Origin: Sabethes cyaneus
Lineage: Eukaryota > Arthropoda > Insecta > Diptera > Culicidae
Reading direction: 5' to 3'
Assembly: GCF_943734655.1 (NCBI RefSeq)
Contig: NC_071354.1
Span: 31,462,847 to 31,526,846, forward strand
DNA: 64,000 nucleotides
Numbering within the stretch: position 1 is the first letter of the stretch; every line of letters starts with the position of its first letter. Under the pieces are notes generated by a model. The model saw only the letters and a program-made list of their open reading frames with translations. It ran no database searches and was not told where the DNA came from. A program made the translations under genes and the position numbers. Of the stretch, positions 24,701 through 33,439 are shown piece after piece.

Positions 24701-27700
24701 TTAACCCATTTCCTCCGAGCGTTGCGAAAACGCAACATACTTTCATTCGATTCTAGAGAAGGCCCGGTTTAAGATAACAACTTGGACCCTGAGAAACAAA
24801 GAAAGATTGAAAAAAAATCTAATCGACCTGTTTTTGCTCAAAGGTCAGATGTTACATGTAACATAATTACAGCTGCGACAAAACAACAGGTTTTGCTATT
24901 TTTCATACGGTTAAGGAAAAATGCTCATCAAACTCGATTTTACCTCTATTAACGCCTGACCTGTTAATCAGTGTTAGTAAGAATCGGTTGCTTGCCAAAA
25001 AAAACTTTGTTTCATAAATTTGAATATTTTTGTAATTTTAAGATAGTTAGCAAGATAGCAAAGCTTAAATTGCGTTGCGATAAGAGCGTAATAAAATCGT
25101 TAAAGTAACTTTGCCTTCGGAATATCTGGAGGAATTGAGTGACAGCAACGACAGTTTCATGGACTCAAATTTAATGTTGCAACCTTTCCGGAACGTGTTG
25201 GTAGGCATTTAATCATCTGCGATGACATACATTTAGCATTCAAACTGCATACTATGCTTCTAGTGCAAAGACGGTCTCCAACCCAAATGTTTCTATATCT
25301 GTCATAAAACATAACATGTAATACTCTTACTCGTTCATTTAATCTTTATCAATACTCAAAATCCCAAAAAAATCCCAAGTTTGATTTAACGGTAAAAAGT
25401 ATGAAGTATTTATACACAATAATGAAGGTATGCAAAAACGGTATACCCTTAACGCCCAGCGTTGCGTTTTCGCAACGTAGCGTTGCGGGACACAGGATCA
25501 AAATTAAAAATACATGTCCGCGGCTTTTTCTTAGTTGACCTAAAAGATAATTTTCCTGAAAGTTTCAACTTTCTATCCCTGCTGGGAAACGTGTGGGGCT
25601 TAATGGGTTAAACATGGTGGCTATTTTCGAACGAAACTCAAAGTTGCCATCGAAAGACGCAGTCTTATGTTCAAAAAAATAAAGGGTTAATTTAGGAAGT
25701 TTCAAGGTGAACTCCAATGCGGACCTCCCAAATAAGTAACACACGCAAGCTACAGTTATTTCTAATAAAATACATAATCATCTAATTGTTTAATCCACAT
25801 CTGCAAGAGTACTATCATGAACAGGCAAAAGCAAAGCTACATACCGACAAAGTCGCTCGATCTTGAAGTACCGCACCGCCAGCGTATGATCCCAGTTGAC
25901 CGCCGTCAGCGCATCCCGGGCGTCCTGTTCGTCCGCTTCGTCGCCCAGTTCACCGAGCAGATCGGCGACCGCTTGATCCTGCTGCGCCAACCGATCGAGC
26001 CGTCGCTGAATCTGCTGAGCGGAGAGCGGTGCAGACGGTGCCGGCCGCGTCGGTCGCAGTAGATCGTCGTTGTAGACTTCGTCATAGATGGCCGGTGGTG
26101 GTGGTGGTAATTGACTAACGTTGTTGTACAACAACTGTTGTTGTTGTTGCTGTTGTGATTGTGCCGAATTGTTGGAAGGAACTCGTTCGTAGTAGGAAGC
26201 TGGCGTTGCGGCAACCGTGTCATAGATGTCACTACCGATGGTAGAGTAAACGTCGTTGCCGTTGTACACGCTATTGTAGATGTTGGTCGCCGCCGGGGGA
26301 ATAGTTCCACTCTCCGGTAGCCCGTAGCGTTGTGATGCTTGTTGTTGTTGCTGCTGCAGTTGCAGCTGCTGTGCAGCTAGGTTCAAGGCGGCCATGTTAG
26401 GGGTGGAACCGTACAGTCGAGTGTCATTTTGTATCCGCGACAAGGGACGATTAGAGACGGCTACATAGTTGTGCGTTTTTTGAGGAGACGAACCACCGCT
26501 GGGGAGATTTCCGTACGTCAACAGTTCATTTCCACTCGTCGATACTGCCGAGTTGCGTTCCATCCACATCTGAGTCACAACACTGCTAGTGTCAGCCACC
26601 GCAGGTGGTGCGTTTTGTTTCTTTGGCGAAAGCATGCTCTGTGCCGCAGCAGCAGTTGCGCTGCTGCTTTCGTAGTTCTTTCGCTGAAAGCTTTCGGCCG
26701 CCACCGAGTTGTTTGCGTACACTTGATGCAAGCTTGCGTTCAAGCTTTTGTTTCCCGCCGACTCGTGGTAGTTCTCAAAAGCACCGGTGCTGTCGTACTT
26801 TGAAAGCGAGCTCATCAGATTGGAAATCTGGTTCATACCATCCTTGCTGCTTGTAGCTTTAGCTACATATGTTTGAGAGTTATTCAAACTATTGCTGTCT
26901 TTATAAATATCCTTCTCGAGCTCTGCTAGGAATGTTTTGTCTAACTTTTTCGGAGTTATGTTCAACAGACTTTGGCTGTTTCCGTCTAGCGACAAGTTAC
27001 TTAAATTAACTTCCAGTGAATCGTTCAATTCCTGTTCTGCACTGCCATATGAGCTTCCCGACTGGTTTTGTCCTCCCATGCTGGCCATCATCGAGTTAGA
27101 AAGTTCCTCAAAGTTACTAACTTTCCCATAGTGAGAACTAATCTTCGATACGGCTCCACTACTGACATTACCGTAAACAGGTGCAACGGCAGGTACCAGG
27201 CCACTGCTGCCAGCCGCCGATTCGTCCAAAGTTTGCTGTCTTTTGATGGAAGCCATCAATTCGCGTGCACTAACCACACTAGAAGCTTCACTCTCGTAAT
27301 CCGAAGTGACATTCGTAGTTTCTACGGTTCCTCCGTACGCTGTCCGCGTATCGAAAGGATCAGCCTCCGATCCACCGGCGTCGGTGATGTTCATGGTATT
27401 CGTATATTTAGGTGGCATCTGATAGGGAGGCGGGTGAAGCCGTGTCGGTTGCTGTTGCTCCTCCACGACTAGAGACGGCTCATCCTCCTCTACCGTTGGC
27501 ACATCAATCGGTTCATCAAGAATACTGGTAAATTGCTGTCTTCCGCTTCCACTGGCAGTCAAAATAGCAGACTGAAGGGGATGTGCTGCACCTATGATGG
27601 GAGCTTCCCCTGGAGAGGACAAATCGATAAGAATTCCTTCCGCTGTACCACCACCTGGCGCATTTGCCGGTGGATTGTGTGGCTGCGGGGGTCGCAGTGG

Positions 27701-29499
27701 ACGGTTTTTGCAGTCTTTCAACAGCTGCTGCTGATGCTGCTGTTTGTGGTGGTTCTCGTTGACCAGCTTATTGTAGGCAAATTGTTTGCTGGCATTGCTT
27801 TTGCGCTCCTTCACGTACTGCTCCGATACACACTTGCCACGGCGGTCAGCATTTACGGTGTCCTTGTTTTTGCCTAAAAGAAACCATTTCGTTAGACTCT
27901 CCGTGCTGGTGTTTGTTCAAAAGGCCGACTTACTTCTTAACTTAACTTCGCCATTCATCTCTAAAGTACTTGGATTGCCCCAGGATTTCCCGAATGGCGT
28001 TCCGTGCGCTGTATGTCGGAAAGAGTCATGCAAAGGTCGACTAATGGTGCCGGTAGTGCTTCTATGTTGTTTAGAACTGTCGATTGCCGCATTTCTACAA
28101 GTAAAAAATTATTTAAATATACTTTTACTACTCAAAAACTGAAGAAAGATTTACCTGGGAAATGTACCAATTTCATAAGTACGCTGATTTTGACCTTTGA
28201 TAAACTGGAGCTCTGGTCTATCATCAATAATAGCTATCGAATCATTCTGTTCGAGTGTCAATCGATTATCCGCACTGTAATTCATCACTGCTCGATAGAT
28301 CGGCGGAGGAGTTGCCGTTAAAAATTCCCTAAAATTAGTGAAATTAGTAGAAAATAAAAGCACCACAATTGAGTAACTCACTTAATAGCGGCAAAAGTGG
28401 GCCGTTCGGCCGGGGTCTTATCCCAGCACTGCAGCATCAGCTGGTACACATCCGGTGGGCATGCATCCGGATGGTGCAACCGCTCACCCTCCCTGTCGAT
28501 TTTCCTCAAAATTTGTGACCCATTTAGTCCCACCCAAGGATCCTCCCCGAAGGTAAACATCTCCCACAGCGTAACCGCAAACATCCACGTATCCGAAGCG
28601 TGACTAAACTGTCGATAGCGCAGCGATTCCGGTGCGCACCACGGAAACGGTACCTTCTTGTGTTCGGTCATCACGTAACAATCCTCCTGCTGCGGAAGCG
28701 CTCGCATCAGCCCAAAGTCTCCGATCTTAATTTTATTCCCCGATGCCAGCAGTACATTTCTACAGGCCAAATCCCTGTGCAGAAACCGTTTACTCTCCAG
28801 ATAGGCCATCCCCGTAGCAACCTGAACGGCCCAGTTCCAAATCAACGGAAGTGAAGTGCAGCGACACTGCTTTCGCAACGTATCCAGCAGCGACCCGTTG
28901 GCAGCCAGTTCCGTGACCATCATCATCGGTTGCGACAGTACAACCCCATGCAGTCGAACCAGATTCGAGTGGGTCAGCGCATGCATTGCTTGAACTTCCT
29001 TAAAGAAATCCTCAATAACCCCCGGTTGAGCCAAAGTGTCAGCCTTTAAAACCTTCACCGCCACGGGCACAATTTGTCCTCCCGGGGCATGCCATTCACC
29101 TCGCCGAACCACTCCGAAAGAACCATCACCAAGCTTGACCGACATCGTGACATCTTTCTCGTGAATCAAACAGGTTAACGCCAGAGCCGAAGGCTCTTCA
29201 TTTTCCCGTGAACCAGAGGAAGCAGCACTTTTCTTTTGCGGCTGCTGTTTCCCTCCGCCGATCAGTTTGCACAGGATATTCCGCCGCCACTGTTGAGCTT
29301 TTTTCTTCTTAACCGCTTCCATTAGGCGACGGATGCCCGGCTTGCCCAAGCCGATCTTCTCCAGATCGTCCACGTGTACGTAGTCGAAATGTGCCAACCG
29401 GGTGATTTGCAAATCATCTCGCAGCCGCGAGAGGAACTGCTCCAACTGTACGTCCTGCAGCAGTTCCTCGAGCCATGCCGTCTCCGGGTCGGAATTCAT
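15616..29499 (-). CDS. Ack: Ack-family non-receptor tyrosine kinase, five coding exons
   Basis: Spliced coding sequence: complement of 28382-29499, 28155-28328, 27934-28094, 25845-27873 and 15616-15709. All introns have GT/AG ends and the phases agree, giving 1,191 residues. Domain order: SAM-like (about 8-65), tyrosine kinase (about 115-380), SH3 (about 378-430), CRIB (448-462), long low-complexity region, C-terminal UBA (about 1120-1190). This is the Ack/TNK2 architecture. These cytoplasmic kinases bind GTP-loaded Cdc42 through CRIB and act in receptor trafficking and signalling. Kinase landmarks: GDGSFG 124-129, K149, E168, gatekeeper T196, HRD 241-243, DFG 261-263, activation-loop Y275. 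Flies have two paralogues (Ack and Ack-like/PR2); which one this matches was not resolved. The UTR exon and polyadenylation site are not defined. Confidence 0.93.
15881..16102 (+). CDS. Possible small secreted cysteine-containing peptide
   Basis: A 73-codon ORF starts at a true ATG, antisense inside the last Ack intron, 170 bases from exon 5. The first 18 residues (MTTSLIFLWFVATVAIQP) look like a signal peptide, followed by a region with five Cys and several Pro. The surrounding DNA is more GC-rich than typical intron. No family was recognised and there is no transcription evidence, so it may be chance. Confidence 0.2.
   Translation: MTTSLIFLWFVATVAIQPATDDCPARPPAAYSELNGGHNLLTACCGQPLQHRCSENYSPIFSMQKKYINHLNP
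16103..17572. other. Ack intron 4 sequence without recognised feature
   Basis: Intronic DNA with a short ACGC microsatellite near 16556-16572. No coding or element signal was recognised. Confidence 0.4.
17573..18155 (+). mobile_element. MITE-like repeat with GACGTxGGACTACGTC motif, copy 1
   Basis: It begins TTTTTGACGTGGGACTACGTC and contains the inverted counterpart GATATAGTCCTACGTC near 18096-18112. The same sequence recurs in reverse at 41272-41565 and 43740-43858, which fixes its extent. Both copies share the end CAGCCCTAAGG/TACAAGGTATACAGCC (here complement near 18130-18150). Short ORFs at 17646-17867 and 17877-18098 lie inside it and show no known domain. Confidence 0.6.
18475..20147. 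mobile_element. Palindromic pogo/Tigger-like DNA element, 1,673 bp
   Basis: Ends are CAGCAGTCCCCCCAATAA and, inverted, CAGTAATCCCCCCAATAAGG, flanked on both sides by TA (18473-18474, 20148-20149). CAGT...TAACGCGG termini with a TA duplication are typical of pogo/Tigger-type Tc1/mariner elements. The two arms (about 18475-19075 and 19610-20147) are inverted copies of each other. Each holds three roughly 150-bp subunits marked by CACTACGTGGCGCTAG, CTATCTAGAAAGTTG and AATAGCGCAGAACT. The central 530 bp is AT-rich and non-coding. No transposase is present, so the element is non-autonomous. Confidence 0.8.
20400..20700 (+). pseudogene. RTE-like LINE C-terminal fragment
   Basis: Across two frames the plus strand reads RRVLRTIFGGV, stop, ENGVWRQRMNYELAQRYGEP and, further on, a QMERDL-like block. 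These are the conserved post-RT segments of the RTE-like family seen at 11.5, 33.5 and 57.6 kb. In-frame stops make it a relic. Confidence 0.7.
21130..21797 (+). pseudogene. Ty3/gypsy-like LTR retrotransposon: protease and integrase remnants
   Basis: The first frame (21150-21413) looks like a retropepsin: VRLQLDRASDITVLSRKTWR, then SGDILSMDGEF. The active-site D-T/S-G/A has become D-R-A, which would inactivate it. At about 21490 an integrase core follows (MIVVDSYSEWVEIVRTRS, then LVSDKDSQFTSA and RAEPFVGTLKRGFKK), with stops and shifts. The reverse transcriptase and RNase H expected between protease and integrase are missing, so a large internal deletion has occurred. No LTRs were recognised. 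Confidence 0.7.
21798..22593 (+). pseudogene. Tc1/mariner-type transposase remnant
   Basis: After the gypsy sequence, the frame continues without a stop as FISHTKFPKKVLLWLTINEK, then SGLAVNGEIYSTKCLPG and DVVYWPDQASAQ, which resembles the second catalytic Asp block of a mariner-like transposase. The middle is replaced or scrambled (22010-22240). The C-terminus returns with VKTEEELIN, MFSSAMANVPVNCR and, after an interruption at 22384-22544, RKGVEFFRM and a stop at 22593. It is an inactive relic. Confidence 0.65.
22384..22544. other. Short insertion within mariner transposase C-terminus
   Basis: About 161 bp separates NVPVNCR from KVARKGVEFFRM in the transposase. Near-duplicated flanks (AACTGCCGGCAAG and GACTGTCGGAAGG) suggest a target duplication of about 12 bp. 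The insert itself was not identified. Confidence 0.4.
22594..22916. other. Intron sequence without recognised feature
   Basis: Nothing recognised between the mariner relic and the poly-A end of the R1 copy. Confidence 0.4.
22917..24224 (-). pseudogene. R1-clade LINE, 5'-truncated copy with poly-A tail
   Basis: Minus strand. The frame runs without a stop from the RT catalytic box SFADDITLEVYGES near 24215 to about 23136, close to 360 element-derived residues. It includes IVEDWMRSRKLDLAHHKTEV, LLGVMVDDKLKFGSHVDYAC, LRYGGPVWSSAL and the C-terminal zinc-knuckle-like CPECADVEETAEHAFFICPR. This is the R1-clade C-terminal organisation. A 3' UTR of about 220 bp and a 17-base A tail (T run 22917-22933 on plus) follow. 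Sequence before FADD belongs to other DNA, so 5' truncation occurred during insertion. It is young enough to keep its frame. Confidence 0.85.
24225..24471 (+). pseudogene. RTE-like LINE C-terminal fragment abutting R1 copy
   Basis: The plus frame reads PFVHLVKVSRLRRSGHVTR, matching the family block IVHLAKVSRLRWAGHVVRM seen at 33.6 kb. The remaining frame is diverged. The R1 copy begins exactly where this match starts, so R1 probably inserted into an older RTE relic. Confidence 0.6.
24705..25607. mobile_element. piggyBac-like MITE, 903 bp
   Basis: It is flanked by TTAA on both sides (24701-24704, 25608-25611). The termini are CCCATTTCC and, inverted, CCCATTAAG. TTAA duplication with CCC-starting inverted ends is the piggyBac signature. 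Near each end is a palindromic GCGTTGCG...CGCAAC motif (about 24719-24741 and 25458-25485). No transposase frame is present. It lies in the last intron of the kinase gene. Confidence 0.65.
25845..27873 (-). CDS. Ack: Ack exon 4: long proline/glutamine-rich region and UBA start
   Basis: Acceptor TTCTTTTAG|GCAAAAAC, donor TTTGTCG|GTATGT, phase 1 to 2. It encodes residues 485-1160. The segment is low-complexity, with Pro-rich stretches, a clathrin-box-like LIDLSS at 566-571, and glutamine tracts (plus-strand 26331-26376 and 26129-26160). A cluster of tyrosine motifs (VYNGNDVYSTI, IYDTV, IYDEVY) resembles phosphotyrosine docking sites. It ends in the first part of a UBA domain, ALTAVNWDHTLAVRYFKIER. 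If the donor is not used, the frame adds 17 residues and stops at 25790, losing the rest of the UBA. Opposite-strand frames here are shadows. Confidence 0.9.
27934..28094 (-). CDS. Ack: Ack exon 3: CRIB Cdc42-binding motif
   Basis: Acceptor CTTGTAG|AAATG, donor AAGAA|GTAAGT, phase 2 to 1. It encodes residues 431-484. Residues 448-462 read ISRPLHDSFRHTAHG. This matches the CRIB consensus I-S-x-P-x(2-4)-F-x-H-x-x-H-x-G with every anchor residue present, so Cdc42-GTP binding is expected. The exon is too short to be found as a long ORF and was assembled from splice sites and frame. Confidence 0.88.
28155..28328 (-). CDS. Ack: Ack exon 2: SH3 domain
   Basis: Acceptor TTTTAG|GGAA, donor CCCAG|GTAAAT, phase 2 to 2. 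Residues 373-430 read EFLTATPPPIYRAVMNYSAD, then the RT and n-Src loops, and GQNQRTYEIGTFPR at the end. GxFPR is the conserved C-terminal strand of SH3 domains, and GQNxRT resembles the Ack SH3. The WW pair usual before GQN is replaced by FIK, so ligand binding may differ. Confidence 0.9.
28382..29499 (-). CDS. Ack: Ack exon 1 (coding): SAM-like and kinase domain
   Basis: Starts at ATG 29499-29497 and ends with donor AA|GTGAGT at 28382/28381 (phase 2). It encodes residues 1-372 and part of 373. The N-terminus WLEELLQDVQLEQFLSRL resembles the SAM-like region of Ack kinases. The kinase carries GDGSFGVV, VAVKVLK, HRDLACRN, GDFGLMRAL, the activation-loop tyrosine (EDCYVMTEHKK), WCAPESL and GLNGSQILRKID, all typical of the family. 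The catalytic loop has Cys at residue 246, where Ack kinases and most tyrosine kinases have Ala (HRDLAARN). Without splicing, the frame meets TGA directly after the last Lys codon. Confidence 0.93.
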
Positions 29500-29507
29500 T
29501 GTGCTAT
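29500..29507 (-). other. 5' UTR remainder and splice acceptor upstream of Ack start codon
   Basis: On the minus strand a pyrimidine tract ends in TTTCTTTCAG|ATAGCACA followed by ATG. This is a good 3' splice site eight bases before the start codon, so at least one non-coding first exon must lie at higher coordinates. Its position was not found within the window. Confidence 0.7.
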
Positions 29508-30089
29508 CTGAAAGAAAAAAAAAACGAAAATGAAATGTGGCTTGAAATGAATGAATCTAAAAGCGGATACGAAAGTGGGTACTGTTATCACTTAGAACGG
29601 TTGTTTTCAGTTGCTGGCGGGCACTTTTACTGATATAATTAGAAGGCAACTGGAAAAGGTCAAGGTTTTCTGTGTGAAAGTAGCGTGGCAATAACAAAGT
29701 AATATTTCCGGTGTGGCTTACTTTCTAAACAAAAGCGTGCTTATGATATTAGTTATGAATTATCCAATAAACAACAATTAAATGACAAGAATTAAATCGG
29801 GGTTTGCAAGGATTTCAAACAAAGGATTACAATTCAAAGTAAGGAAAAAAAATTTAATTCAAAACCTGACAATTCTGAAATATTGATGATCCTTACCTAG
29901 CACATTTACTGAATTATTAGAGAATTATTAGGTGGCTAATTACGCATTTTTTAAGCTTCACAACCGCAAACGAATATAAAAATAGGTTCGCGTCAGTTTT
30001 ATTCTTCTTTTCTTGAAATTATCTCATCTGGTACTTTAAGGATAATTACATCCTGTAGTAAAACATATTGATAAAAGTACATTTATGTA
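29508..30089. other. Sequence upstream of Ack coding start, no feature recognised
   Basis: Intronic or 5' flanking DNA, AT-rich. No clear first exon, TATA box or initiator could be supported. Confidence 0.4.
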
Positions 30090-30093
30090 AGGG

Positions 30094-31570
30094 TCAACGA
30101 ACGTAGTCTTTCGGCTGAATATTAGCGAAATGTGCGTTGGTAACGTCTTCAACAACTTGCACCTTTAGAACCATTTTAGTCGCGCTGTCATCCGGCAATC
30201 TTACAACGTGTCCGGCCCACCGTAGGCTCCCTACTTTCGCCATATCGTGAGACACGCCTCCGTGCGTGAGCAGCGTTACAGCTTCAAATCCATGGGGAAC
30301 TACCGGTCTCACAAGGGATCAGCGATCCTAAATATACAAACTTATCTACCACCTTCGTCGCCGTCAACGGTTACCGTCCGGGGGAGGCGCGCGTTTGTCT
30401 GGTTGAACCGTGTTTATTTTTAGACTCCGCAAGCAATGATTTTAAGGTCATCTGCGAAACTTCGGAGTGTGCTACCTTTAGCGGAAATCATGCCTCTCGT
30501 CTCGATGCCCGCTCCTCGGTTCACCCCCTCAAGAGTGGTGATGAACAGCAAGCAGGTAAGCCACCACCTTGTCTCAGCCCTCACCGCGTCTCGAAGAGAC
30601 TGGAGAGTGTTCCCGAGATGCACAGCAAACACATCACTCGATCCAATGTAGCTTGGATCAGTGGCATCAGTTTATCCGAAAAACCGTGTTCGTGCATTAT
30701 GTGCCATAGCTGGTCTCGACCGACTATATCGTATGCTGCTTTGAAATCAATAGCGATGTGATGCGCGCACACGTTGTACTCCCGACATTTCTAAGATCTG
30801 TCTAATGCTAAAAATTTAATCCGCAGTGACACGAGCTCCCATGAGCCCCCTACGAAACGTAGTACATTCGGTGACAGTCAATTGCAGCTATCACCCTTTT
30901 TTAAAATAAGACAAACAACACCATCCATTCTTTCTTCCGGTAACTTTTCCTTCTATCAAATCTAAGAAATAACCCAGTGGAAAGCCATTGACAGTGTTTT
31001 TCGGTCAACTTTGTAAAGCTCTGCTGGAAGCCGGTCCTTACTAGCGACTTTTTTGGTCTCCAGAGATCAGGTGCTGGGACAATACTGTCTTCCATGGGCA
31101 TGCCATGGTTAACTGCCGTTCTGCCTCCCTCAGCAAATTCGCCATTGAGAAAAATTGCTTCCACCTGTCGACTACCTCGCGCTCGTTTGTGATCAGATAC
31201 TTTCCCTCGTCCCTACACATGTCAGGTCTCGGTGTGTAACCCTTACGAGTTTGGTTTACCTTCACGTAAAATTTACGCATGGTCGGAATAGTTGTTATAA
31301 TTTTTCACAATCTCTGTCCTACTTCTGGTGCTTTTTACTCCTCAGAATCGTTGTCAACTGGTACTGGTTTCTTGCTTGTCGGTGTTTGGCCTCCACCACT
31401 TATTGGTATTCTCCATCAAACCAAACATTTCGTATACGCTGGGTCTCTTCACCTAGTGCCATAGCGACCTCTCCGACGGTCGAACGTATTCTACCCCAAT
31501 CGTTCTCGAAACGTACATATACAACTACTAGATGTTTAGAGGTAATATCCGCCTCCCGCAGGTAAACCCA
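30094..31570 (-). pseudogene. RTE-like LINE relic, strongly decayed
   Basis: From 31570 down: a linker remnant (RSTVGEVA...IRNVWFDGEYQ), then KFYVKVNQTRKGY (31280-31041) and EREVVDRWKQFF. Next are RT pieces IAIDFKAAYDIVGRDQLWHI (30772-30581) and RSFADDLKII near 30450, and finally VGSLRWAGHVVRL (30312-30094). Each sits in a different frame, with deletions between 30420 and 30312. The FADD box survives but the protein is broken throughout. Confidence 0.75.
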
Positions 31571-31879
31571 AATAGCAATTAAGTTTTATTACATTCCTCT
31601 AGTGCTTTTCATTACCAGTTTCATAAAACTGCTAATAAAACTACGAGCTCCACTAGAACCTTCTGATGACCGTTATGCATAAATATTTTCATTTCTATTT
31701 TTTCCCACATTTTGGCAGTTCCATAACATGATTTCTGTAGTGCGATAGAACTTCAAAGTCAGGCAAATAAGGTCGTTCTTTATAATCAAGTAGATATCAT
31801 CCTTATTCTATATGCATTAATGTTTAATATACTCTTTTACGCGTGTTTAATATACTCTTTTTACAAATAAAAACTCTTG
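31571..31879. other. No feature recognised
   Basis: AT-rich spacer between an RTE relic and a purine-rich tract. Confidence 0.4.
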
Positions 31880-33135
31880 GACATTTAATCCTTCAGGAAG
31901 CGATGAAAAGATGACTAAAATAAATAGAAAAGACAACAAAGAGACGGCGAAAGACAGCGGAATGTTGACGAAAATGTGAATAAAAGTCAATGGAACTGTG
32001 ATGAAAAAATGGCAAAAATATCATATGAAAATATGAAAAGACGAAAAAAATTGCAACAAAAAACACGACAAAAAATGGGAAAGAGATATTTAAAAACTGT
32101 CAAACAGGTGATAAAACATACAAAAAAGACTACGAAAAGATGGCGAATATACCTCATCAAAAAGACGCCGAAAGAACAATGGAAAAGACAAGAAAAATGC
32201 AACTGTGCTGTCTTAGCAACGAACAGGATGCAAGGTGATAAAAAGATAACAATGAAAACGAAGAAAATGCGGCAAAATGCCATAAAACTAAAATACGATG
32301 GAAAGATGACAAAAAGACCATGAAAAGACAATAAAAATATAACAGAGAAATGACAATGAGATGACGAATACGAAGAAAAGGCAGTAAAGAGATTACTAAA
32401 AGACGACTAAATGGTTCCGAAAAAGCAACGATAATATGACGAACAGACAATGCAAAGTGATGAAATGACGATGACAGAATAATGAAACGACAGCAAATAA
32501 TCGACGAATAGGCAGTGAAATACCTGCGAAAATGTATGACGAAGAAACGAAAACAAGTAAGTGAAAAGCCGAAAGACGACAAAAATACGGTTAAAAGACG
32601 CCAAAAACGTTACAAACAGCGACAAAAATGCCAAAAACAGTCATACGAAACGACGAAAAGGCTAAATAGATGTCGCCTCTGGCTAAAGGTATTGGAGAAA
32701 CAATTACAAGTCAACAAAACAGTGACAGGCTATGCCTGTCAACACAATCCCCGAAAAGAGATAAAAAGACGATGATAGAACACCAGATGTTAAAAATAAC
32801 GAAAAACGACCAACAAACATTAAAAGACAACAAAAAAACAATAGGTAAACACGGTGTAGTTGTTAGCATTCACATCTCTCATTCCGAAAACTCGGGTTCC
32901 AGTCCCACAAAAACCACGAAACCATGACCATGAGCTCTCATTGTGACTATAATCACATTAAAACAAACAAAAAACGACAAGATGACAGGAACGGCGGAAA
33001 AGTTGTCGGAATACATTTAACAAAACAAAAAAAAACAAAAAAAACAAAAAAAAAACAAAAATTAAAGACAAAATACAAAATAACCAAACGAAGAAAAATG
33101 AAAGAATTCGGAAAAATAAAGGCAAAAGGCGAATG
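31880..33135. repeat. Purine/A-rich degenerate low-complexity tract
   Basis: Over 1 kb of plus-strand sequence built from irregular GACGAAAA, GACAACAAA and AAAAGATG-like words, almost free of T. Long frames on both strands (for example 31976-32323 plus and 32157-32582 minus) translate to Lys/Arg- or Phe/Ser-rich low-complexity strings and are artefacts. A tRNA-like segment interrupts it at 32843-32905. Confidence 0.7.
32843..32905 (+). repeat. tRNA-like SINE relic
   Basis: GTGTAGTTGTTAGCAT resembles an A box and GGGTTCCAGTCCC a B box, spaced about as in a tRNA gene. An anticodon stem-like TCTCTCATTCCGA lies between. The acceptor stem does not close, so a tRNA-derived SINE head is more likely than a tRNA gene. 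Confidence 0.45.
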
Positions 33136-33439
33136 ACGAAAGTCAAGTTTATGCGTTCTTGAATAATATAGAGGAAATTTGAAATGTATCATGAACTGAT
33201 TCGATTCAAAACCGGGTTAATTTGTTTCAAATGCAATCAAGAATACCCATGCGATAAAAAATGTCACTTTTTAGCAAAATTGAGAAACACTTTACCTATA
33301 TGAAGAACAAATGCCGGTCAAACTTCCATTTAAATCAAAAATTTGATTTAAAATTTGATTAAGTTTTCTAATTTGTAACCCTTTCCTCTGTGATTAAAAC
33401 ACAGACGGTAAAACTACGGATTTTTCTTCAGCAAAACCT

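Noticed and set aside
26429..27877. Plus-strand frames up to 134 codons opposite Ack exon 4
   Set aside because: Shadows of the coding strand with no motifs; the minus frame has domain support and splice sites.
31976..32634. Overlapping frames up to 141 codons on both strands
   Set aside because: Low-complexity products dictated by the purine-rich tract; no motif.
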